This document shows, in pieces, positions 28,826 through 35,487 of a DNA stretch of 35,487 nucleotides; positions within the stretch are counted from its first letter, which is position 1, and every line of letters starts with the position of its first letter. The stretch is from Leidyana gryllorum EB-2025a (lineage: Eukaryota > Apicomplexa): positions 1 through 35,487 of the forward strand of contig JBLWGC010000181.1 in the NCBI GenBank assembly GCA_048772705.1, given 5' to 3'. The translations under genes and the position numbers were made by a program. The notes beneath the pieces were generated by a model, which searched no databases, was not told where the DNA came from, and saw only the letters and a list, made by a program, of their open reading frames with translations.

Positions 28826-31800
28826 CTAAGAGAATAGCCTTTGTCTCTTGTTAGGGAGATATACTACTTGCGTCAAAGGTCTATGCCTGCGTCGGGTCCT
28901 TGTGCCCCTTGCGGCTCTCTCGGCATGCCACTTTTCTTCATACTCCCGCAGCAGCTCGGGGTATGCGTGAAGTCTTTCACGGGGTACCCACGTCAAGTCC
29001 TTCCAGGTCCGGCCTTGCCACTTGACTTGGTAGTGCTGATCCCGTTGACGAAACTTGACGATCTTCCGAGGTACAGAAGACTGGGTCTCAGCTCTTGCCG
29101 GTGGTCTCAAGGTAGCCTCAGGTACTACCGGTGGTCTTGACGAAACCAGCGGTGCGTCATCGTCTTCGTCTAATGACACGGCACGCGGCGGCGACCGTAT
29201 TCTGGGCGCTGTCGCTTCGGCTGGAGGCATTTCCTCTATAGTGGTTGGCAGAATCTCTGGCGTCTCAGCCGGGAAGGGAGTGCCTTGGCCCATCTCTCCT
29301 TCTGGCTGCCTAGTCGCGGACGTAGAGGTAACGGGACCCACAGGAACGCAAATACTGATTCCGGAGCCTTCGCTACTTACACTCTCACGACGTCTCTGGG
29401 TCGTTGCCTCGGTACTTGTAGGAATCGTACAAGTCCGGTCTTCCTTAGGCTGGATCCATGTGTCCACACCAACAGGTAAGACTCGATTCACGTTTACGCG
29501 ATCGAAAGCCGACTGAGACCCTTCCACTCTACACCAGGATCCGTCTTTAGACGTTTCCACCACTTTCTTTGGTGCACTCCACTTAGGCGATAGCTTCCGT
29601 GACGGGAAGTCGGTAAGTTCATAGTCACTTAACCGAACTAGCACCCATTGCCCCACATTCACGTTCTTCTCACGAGCCGACTTGTCGTACTGAGACTTCA
29701 TTTTCTCATAGTACTTTTCCAGACTTTGTCGTGCTCGGTGAGTGGCGTCATCGATAATCTGGCGTAACTCCTTGGCATACTTTTCTCCCGTGGTATGAGG
29801 TCGGGTATTTCTCTCCCCCCCTCCGGGTAAGTGTGGTTGCCGTCCTCGGTTCAGTACAAAGGGTGACATTCCGAGTGCTCGGTGGTCGGTAATGTTATAC
29901 CCGAACTGAATACCGGGGAGATAGGAATCCCAGTTATTTGCCGTAAAACCGGTTAACGTGGCCAACGACTTATTGAGCGTGCGCATAAACCGTTCTGCAT
30001 AACCGTCGCCTTGCGGGTAATACGCAGTGGAGAAGATCTTTTTAATGCCAAAATGTGAGCATAAGTGATCTACCAACTTGGCGCGGAAACTGGGTCCATT
30101 GTCCGATAAGAGTCTTCTTGGACACCCATGATTGCAGATAATATGCTTGTTAAAAGCATTAATGACGGTTATGGCCTCTTGATTGCGCGTAGGCACTAAC
30201 TCAACCCACTTAGTGAATTGGTCAACGAATACCAGGACATACTTGTACCCATTTGACTCAGGGTAAGGCGCGCAGAAATCCATGGCGACAGTCCCCCATG
30301 GTTCTGTTGGTACTTCTGACTTCATAGGGCCGTGTGGTTGTTGAGGTTTCCGTCTTTGGCATAGTACGCACTTTTCTAAGATTTGTCTTATCTTAGGTAT
30401 CGTTAGGCTCGATACATATATTTGTGCGACCATGTGGCGTATTCGGTTAGGTCCGAAATGCGCGCCAACCGGGCCTTCGTGTATAGCGCGTACAACACGT
30501 TCCCATAGTTTCTCGGGAAGCCACGGTCTCCAACGGAAGCCATCGTCGACTCCTATCAGTCCGTCAACCATGTATACTCCTTTACTTTTTGTAAAGTTGT
30601 TGGATATTCCCTCGTCTTGTTGTTCATGGTACAGTTCCGCTTCAGAGGGTAATTCCAACTTGGTGGGGAGTATGGCGTAAATCATGTGATCCTCCATGCA
30701 CTCAGAGTCAGCGAATGTGCGAGTGAAGGCATCAACATTAGAGTGAGATTTACCCGATCGGTGGCGTATTTCGAACGGAGTAAACTCTGCCAGCGCAAGT
30801 GCCCATCGTTGCAAACGGCCGGTTCGTGCCTTAAACAACCATTGTGGACTTTCGTGGTCCGACCGAACGTAAAACTTGGAACCGAGGATGTATGTGCGGA
30901 ACTTCTGTAGCGCTTCTTTTATAGCCAATGCCTCTTTTTCCCTTATATGCCATCGTGACTCGGCAGGTGAGAACTTGCGCGACTCAAAGACAATGGGTCG
31001 GTCGCCTCTACCGTCACCAAAGTCTTGACTGAGTACTGCTGCCAGGCCGATTTCAGATGCATCACAGTCCACAATGAATTCTCGGGAAAAGTCAGGGTAT
31101 GCTAGGACCACATCTCCACTGACCAAGGCTTTCTTAAGCGTATTGAAGGCGTTCTCGCACTCCGGGGTCCAATTAAACGCGCCCTTTTTCAGTAGGTCCG
31201 TAAGCGGGGCACTTATTTCAGCATGGCCTTTTATGAACCTTCTGTAATACCCTGAAAGCCCAAGGAATGCTCTGACTTCCTTTGAGTCTTTCGGTCGAGG
31301 GAACTTGTTGACTTTTTCTAACTTCTTTGGGTCTGTACGCACTCCATCCGCAGTTACTATATGTCCGAGAAATTCAATTTCGGACTTCAAGAACTCGCAC
31401 TTCGCCGGTTTTAACAGTAACCCAGCTCCGTGACAAGTCTCGAATACTTCCCTCAAGTGTCGTACATGATCCTCAAAGGTCTTAGAGTAAATTAGTATAT
31501 CGTCTAAGTAGCAGACGACAAAGTCAAACAACATAGGACCCAAGACTTTTTGCATCATCCGCTGGTACGTAGCGGGGGCATTACAGAGGCCAAAGGGCAT
31601 GACCAACCACTCGAACTGTCCTTCAGCGCAGATAAAGGATGTTTTGTGTATATCCTGTTCTGCCATCGGGATTTGCCAATAACCAGCGGCAGCATCCAGG
31701 GATGAGAAGTACTTTGCTCCTCTAAAGACCGAGAGTAAGTCGTCAATTCTAGGTAAGGGGTGGCGATCCTTCCTAGTGACGTCGTTTAATTTACGATAGT

Positions 31801-32527
31801 CAATACAAAAGCGTATTGATCCATCTTTCTTTGGCACTAATGTCACCGGGCTGGCCCACGCCGATGAACATGGCCGTATTGCTCCTTGTTTGAGCATGCT
31901 CTCGACTTGTGTCTTTATGACTTCCCTTTCCGCTGGGCTGGTGCGTCGCAGTGGTATTCGTACAGGTGCTGCGAGTCCTGTATCGATTTCGTGCTCCCAA
32001 CCGACGGCCCGACCAAAGGGTCGTTCATCCGTAATAAAGTAATCCGGTTTGCATAGGGCTTCAATTATAGCCTTTTGCTTCGCCGGTAAGTTCGGTGGAA
32101 ACCGGATGGTGACACTTAACCCAGGTTCAACTTGGTCAACCATCAATACCTCGTATTTTCCTTGAAGTCGTACGAGTCCCCTTTTGACGTCGGGTACTAC
32201 ATCGTACTTCTTCAGGAAATCGCAACCCAGAATCACATCGGCACCAGTATTTGCCAAGATGTGGAATTCTGCTTTTCCTTCAAGTCCGCCTATCTTGAAA
32301 GGAACTTCTACCAGCTGGGTAACCTGGCAGGTACGGTCTTTCACTGCCAAACCGACAGTAAAGGGTTTACAGGCGCGCCTCTTTAGTTTCAATCGGTTTG
32401 CCAGAGCCTCATTAATGTATGAGTCTGATGCCCCCGAATCCACTAACGCCTTTACCACTTCACTCTGAGTCGGATGACTTAGTGAAAATGCAACCGTCGC
32501 GACTCCTGAGCCGGCCACTGCGATCAA
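28826..32527 (-). CDS. pol: pol polyprotein of the Ty3/Gypsy element
   Basis: 1,233 codons. In order: aspartic protease (DSGAS near residue 31); reverse transcriptase (about 180-400, with YLDD near 340 and MPFGLCNAP); RNase H (about 480-600, VDCDAS and RSDHES); integrase (about 680-870, an HHCC zinc finger ending CVLCQ, then the D-D-E core with MDFCAPYP, SDNGPSF and GDGYAERF); a GPY/F-like module near 960-1000; a basic proline-rich linker; and a C-terminal chromodomain (about 1158-1198, YQVKWQGRTWKDLTW). The first codon of this frame is TTG, inside the end of gag, and the frame overlaps gag in another register, so translation presumably uses the frameshifting known in this family. The chromodomain is thought to steer integration to marked chromatin in chromoviruses. 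Confidence 0.93.
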   Translation of the reverse strand: MIAVAGSGVATVAFSLSHPTQSEVVKALVDSGASDSYINEALANRLKLKRRACKPFTVGLAVKDRTCQVTQLVEVPFKIGGLEGKAEFHILANTGADVILGCDFLKKYDVVPDVKRGLVRLQGKYEVLMVDQVEPGLSVTIRFPPNLPAKQKAIIEALCKPDYFITDERPFGRAVGWEHEIDTGLAAPVRIPLRRTSPAEREVIKTQVESMLKQGAIRPCSSAWASPVTLVPKKDGSIRFCIDYRKLNDVTRKDRHPLPRIDDLLSVFRGAKYFSSLDAAAGYWQIPMAEQDIHKTSFICAEGQFEWLVMPFGLCNAPATYQRMMQKVLGPMLFDFVVCYLDDILIYSKTFEDHVRHLREVFETCHGAGLLLKPAKCEFLKSEIEFLGHIVTADGVRTDPKKLEKVNKFPRPKDSKEVRAFLGLSGYYRRFIKGHAEISAPLTDLLKKGAFNWTPECENAFNTLKKALVSGDVVLAYPDFSREFIVDCDASEIGLAAVLSQDFGDGRGDRPIVFESRKFSPAESRWHIREKEALAIKEALQKFRTYILGSKFYVRSDHESPQWLFKARTGRLQRWALALAEFTPFEIRHRSGKSHSNVDAFTRTFADSECMEDHMIYAILPTKLELPSEAELYHEQQDEGISNNFTKSKGVYMVDGLIGVDDGFRWRPWLPEKLWERVVRAIHEGPVGAHFGPNRIRHMVAQIYVSSLTIPKIRQILEKCVLCQRRKPQQPHGPMKSEVPTEPWGTVAMDFCAPYPESNGYKYVLVFVDQFTKWVELVPTRNQEAITVINAFNKHIICNHGCPRRLLSDNGPSFRAKLVDHLCSHFGIKKIFSTAYYPQGDGYAERFMRTLNKSLATLTGFTANNWDSYLPGIQFGYNITDHRALGMSPFVLNRGRQPHLPGGGERNTRPHTTGEKYAKELRQIIDDATHRARQSLEKYYEKMKSQYDKSAREKNVNVGQWVLVRLSDYELTDFPSRKLSPKWSAPKKVVETSKDGSWCRVEGSQSAFDRVNVNRVLPVGVDTWIQPKEDRTCTIPTSTEATTQRRRESVSSEGSGISICVPVGPVTSTSATRQPEGEMGQGTPFPAETPEILPTTIEEMPPAEATAPRIRSPPRAVSLDEDDDAPLVSSRPPVVPEATLRPPARAETQSSVPRKIVKFRQRDQHYQVKWQGRTWKDLTWVPRERLHAYPELLREYEEKWHAERAARGTRTRRRHRPLTQVVYLPNKRQRLFS

Positions 32528-33747
32528 CCTTGGCTCTCTGGATTGGAGTTGGGCCGAAAAGGGGTCCTCTTGCGGTTGCCACCTTTCTTAACTGGCCTTT
32601 CCTCAGCTGCCTTTTTGCGGCATACACTCTCAAAGTGATTATTGCCTTGGCAAAAGTGGCATTGTTTACCACGTGCTGGGCACTCCTTTCCTTGGCATCG
32701 CGTACCACACCTCGAACACCTCCCATCTGACAAGTTGGTGTCTTTGCCTTGCCGACTTCTGGGGGCCACCTTTGTGTATTGGCGAACATTATTCACAGGC
32801 CTGGCTTGCTCGAGTACTTGGCATAATACTCGACATAGCCTATCCGTAGAGTCAGTAGCTTCGTGACCTTGCCCTTTTGCGAGGGTCGGAACACTAGGCC
32901 TTACTTCCTCCGTTTGCTCATGGCCTCTTGCTGTGTGGTCAGTTCCTCCCAGGGTAGGCATATAGGCAAGTACCCCTTCTTCTGGCGATTTCTCCGGAGC
33001 GAAGTCCATCAAGTAAGTGAGTGGATCTTCCTTTTCATTTGCCGATCGGTGCTGGCGACTTAGTATTATTCTGATCGGTTCCGGGAAAGCCATCATGAAG
33101 GGTTCCACCAATTGTCGGCGGGTCCACGCTGGAACACCCCTTATTTCCGCAGCTCGGTTGTAAAGCACCATGTAACGATCCAACTGTTCCATGACATCAA
33201 CGCGATTGTCACCTTTCACCGTATGGATTTTTCCCAGGAAGTACCCCAACGGCTCCACGGGTCCGTGCTCTTCAAGTACCGCCTTACGTAACTCCGCATA
33301 TGTTGGCTGATCGGAGTACTTAGTCTTTATGGCGACTGGCACTTTCTCACATGCCGCGAAGGCTGCTATTTCCAGTCCTTCCGGAACCCCGCTGGCCTTG
33401 ATTCGTTGCTCGAAGTCTACGAACCATTGGTCGATTGAGCCTGGTCTACTCAATGACAACATAGGGAGGTCATTATACTTGACCGTAGGGAGCCTCCTGG
33501 TTTCTTGGCGTTCTGTACGGTCTGGGCGTTCCGTACGAGCGAGCATAGCAACCTCTGTATGTTGCTGGAGGCGCTGAGTATACTCGCGGCGCTCTGTTTC
33601 CAACCGCTCCATAACCAATTGCTGCGAGCGCACCATTTCCATCATGAGTGTCATCATGTGGCGGGCGTCAATAGGGGTTTCCGCAGGCTGTTCCGTATTG
33701 CGAGGAGACGCGGTATGCGAAGTGGCTTGCTCTTGGTTGGCAGACAT
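32524..33747 (-). CDS. gag: gag (capsid/nucleocapsid) of the Ty3/Gypsy element
   Basis: 407 codons from an ATG. The N-terminal third is rich in Gln, Glu and Arg with a likely coiled coil (about residues 35-85). The middle (about 100-260) has the helical character of a Ty3-type capsid (IDQWFVDFEQRIKASGV, FLGKIHTVKGD). Two zinc knuckles lie near the C terminus, a modified one (CSRCGTRCQGKEC) and a canonical CCHC (CHFCQGNNHFESVC), followed by a basic tail. It overlaps the start of the pol frame by a few bases. Confidence 0.9.
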   Translation of the reverse strand: MSANQEQATSHTASPRNTEQPAETPIDARHMMTLMMEMVRSQQLVMERLETERREYTQRLQQHTEVAMLARTERPDRTERQETRRLPTVKYNDLPMLSLSRPGSIDQWFVDFEQRIKASGVPEGLEIAAFAACEKVPVAIKTKYSDQPTYAELRKAVLEEHGPVEPLGYFLGKIHTVKGDNRVDVMEQLDRYMVLYNRAAEIRGVPAWTRRQLVEPFMMAFPEPIRIILSRQHRSANEKEDPLTYLMDFAPEKSPEEGVLAYMPTLGGTDHTARGHEQTEEVRPSVPTLAKGQGHEATDSTDRLCRVLCQVLEQARPVNNVRQYTKVAPRSRQGKDTNLSDGRCSRCGTRCQGKECPARGKQCHFCQGNNHFESVCRKKAAEERPVKKGGNRKRTPFRPNSNPESQG

Positions 33748-34868
33748 ATTTACTTAGTAAGTAAAGAGTAACTTCACAACGAATGCTTAAGCAGTGATGG
33801 ATGCTCAACAACGAATGCTTAGTGAATTGCAGTTGAATTCTTTTTATTCATACTGCTTTGTGTGCGTGTCTCTGCGAGACAGCAACATTGGCGCCTCTTA
33901 CGAGTGCTGCCTTTTTGTAGAACGTTTTAGTAAACGTAGACGACGCTTCACGTCAGCACTTGAGTCGTTTTTCATTGGGCGAGGACTTATGTCCTTACTT
34001 ACATAACACCGACACAGATGTTACCCGTATAACGACTTTACTTCATGCTGAGACGCGTAGTGCGCCGGTGGTTCCCATTAGACCACCCTTGACAGTTGCT
34101 AGAGCTCGCCGGTTCCGGAGTTGGCGCTCCTTCACCGGTTCCCCACTGGTGCACCCAGGATGCCCTAGCCCTTCCAAGTTCACCTTTCTGGATGTTCGGC
34201 GGCTACAGAAGCACACACCTACTTGCCGCTAAGCAGGTACCGGTCGGTACACATACACTTAGAGGCCCCAGTTCGGATTCCAAGAGGAACTAGGCTCCCT
34301 CTCAAGTTGAGCCAAACTAGCATACTGCGCGTTGCCAAACCCTTCGACTCCCAGCAAAGAAAAGGGGTTTGTTACAACGACTCCCCGGCTCGCCGGGTTG
34401 ACTGATCGCACTGTAGGTTCTCTACAGCCAGCCTTTTAACAGATTTCGGACTTAAGTCCCCGCGACTCTGCGTACGTTCAATGTTCGCTACTAGGCCTGC
34501 CTGCCTTTCACTGAACACTCGCTGTCCTTAAAGGTACAGCTATGAGCCGAGGCTTTTAGTCCTACAGCCACATGTCGACTCCTGCTCCGGCTTATGCCCG
34601 GACGTCCCCCCTCCTTCTGGGAACTGGTGCTCCGTCACCTGACCATTTCATGTTTGAACTTAGAACAAAATGAAGGTAACTTAGCCTAAACCAGCTTTCC
34701 GAACCCCAGGGTGATGGGTTTCCGACTTAGCAGGATTCGCGATCCGCTCGCCTGGCGGTCCGCGCGACTTAGCGGATTTTTCGTTGGCCGTCCCGGCGCC
34801 TCTTCCGTGACGATCCCACGATCCTCTCCGTGTGGCTGCTTGTGTGGCGATTTCTGCACAAGATGGCG
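33748..34868 (-). other. Element leader between primer site and gag
   Basis: About 1.1 kb of presumed 5' untranslated RNA. I see no conserved protein in it. It is long for a Ty3/Gypsy leader and may hold packaging signals, which I cannot identify by eye. Confidence 0.6.
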
Positions 34869-34881
34869 GGCCGAGGCACCA
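34869..34881 (-). other. Primer-binding site for tRNA-Phe
   Basis: TGGTGCCTCGGCC, two bases inside the 5' LTR, is complementary over 13 nt to the 3' end of tRNA-Phe(GAA) (GGCCGAGGCA plus CCA) as encoded at 18520 and 10722. The next base differs. Confidence 0.88.
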
Positions 34882-34883
34882 CG

Positions 34884-35485
34884 TGTTGTAACCCCAAGTC
34901 GCTACTCAAGGGGAACGAGGCCCAGTTCTCATCCCTGCATACTTTCGACCACAAGTCAGACTTAGAACCAAGTTAGTATTTTTGCCGACAAGTCTACCAC
35001 GAATATGTCGCACACGACGGCGCAAAACAAGAACTACGACTTGTTGTACCAAGTGCAAAAGTTATCTTAGGCCGCCTCTTGCCTAGTCCAACTCTGACTT
35101 AGCCAACTTTGCTTGCGTGTGTGTCTCGCTCTGGTGTCTATCTCACTCCACCCATGTGCCAGTCGCTCGCACTCTTGCGGAGCCTCGCGCTGGACACACA
35201 CGGTAGTTCTCCCCGACACCACACTCTGATCATTCATGCGAGTGTCTGCACAGTTACACTGTCGCAGAGAGCTCAGACCACTAGGGCGCATTAGCCTTTA
35301 CGCTTTGGTAGTAGTTGCTTTACGTTCGTTAATACTGCCTTTTCACCATCTTATACATGCCCCTATATAAGTGCCAAATATGTAGGGAAGTATCCAGATG
35401 GATGTTAATTCGATTGGAAATTTCATAAAGTCGAATTTGGCCACCCGATAGGAAGTTGACCATCAGGCAAACACGAACTACAACA
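34884..35485 (-). repeat. 5' LTR
   Basis: 602 bp, TGTTGT...ACAACA, same length as the left LTR. It should carry the element's promoter. Confidence 0.95.
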
Positions 35486-35487
35486 GT

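Larger units (their letters stand above)
28187..35485 (-). mobile_element. Ty3/Gypsy LTR retrotransposon with chromodomain (chromovirus-like)
   Basis: A 7,299-bp element on the minus strand with two 602-bp LTRs, primer-binding site, gag, pol and polypurine tract in standard order (protease, RT, RNase H, integrase, chromodomain). Both open frames are uninterrupted and the element looks whole, with no clear break. The LTRs differ at about 16 positions (roughly 2.7%), so the insertion is fairly young; a date needs the host's mutation rate. It is flanked by GTTAC on the left and by GT, where the window stops, on the right. No envelope gene is seen. Confidence 0.95.

Noticed and set aside
33748-34868. 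Extra gene in the long element leader
   Set aside because: Only short open frames without recognisable domains; better read as untranslated leader.

Overview
The window is eukaryotic nuclear DNA with two parts: a very dense tRNA gene array (1 to about 28,186) and one whole-looking LTR retrotransposon (28,187-35,485) that ends two bases before the window does. Eukaryotic signs are tRNAs without an encoded CCA, an initiator tRNA-Met with an A1-T72 pair and an ATCGAAA T loop, a tRNA-Tyr with a short intron after position 37, and a chromodomain Ty3/Gypsy element. An invertebrate animal seems most likely; the species cannot be named from the sequence. No host protein gene was seen. The short open frames in the first 28 kb lie across tRNAs and their spacers.

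The array: I read about 115 tRNA genes that are complete or nearly so, plus about 65 decayed, truncated or fused copies, on both strands, mostly separated by 50-150 bp. All 20 standard amino acids have at least one tRNA body here: Ala(AGC,CGC,TGC), Arg(ACG,TCT), Asn(GTT), Asp(GTC), Cys(GCA), Gln(CTG), Glu(TTC,CTC), Gly(GCC,CCC), His(GTG), Ile(AAT,TAT), Leu(AAG,CAG,TAG,CAA,TAA), Lys(CTT,TTT), initiator Met(CAT), Phe(GAA), Pro(AGG,CGG,TGG), Ser(AGA,CGA,GCT), Thr(AGT,CGT,TGT), Trp(CCA), Tyr(GTA), Val(AAC,CAC). I saw no Gln(TTG), Gly(TCC), Arg(CCG) or Sec tRNA, so codon coverage is incomplete.

The array is built from multi-gene modules copied in direct and inverted orientation. The clearest is Gly(-)/Asp-pseudogene(+)/Trp(+)/Leu(-)/Asp(+), about 0.6 kb, at 8222, 10901, 14700 and 22466 and inverted at 17696. 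Others are Ile/Lys-pseudogene/Ser, Glu/Lys/Thr/iMet/Pro/Leu, Pro/Ala/Gln, His/Tyr-pseudogene/Leu/Pro, Pro/Arg/His and Cys/Phe. Several copies carry the body of one tRNA with the anticodon of another amino acid. The most striking is a well-paired elongator-Met-like body with anticodon GCT at 24914.

The retroelement lies on the minus strand (5' LTR on the right). It has 602-bp LTRs differing at about 16 positions, a primer-binding site matching the 3' end of the tRNA-Phe encoded at 18520, gag with two zinc knuckles, pol (protease, RT, RNase H, integrase, chromodomain), a polypurine tract, and an apparent GTTAC target duplication. It sits in the D-loop region of a tRNA-Tyr pseudogene. A paralogous empty site survives in the inverted copy at 20289-20367.
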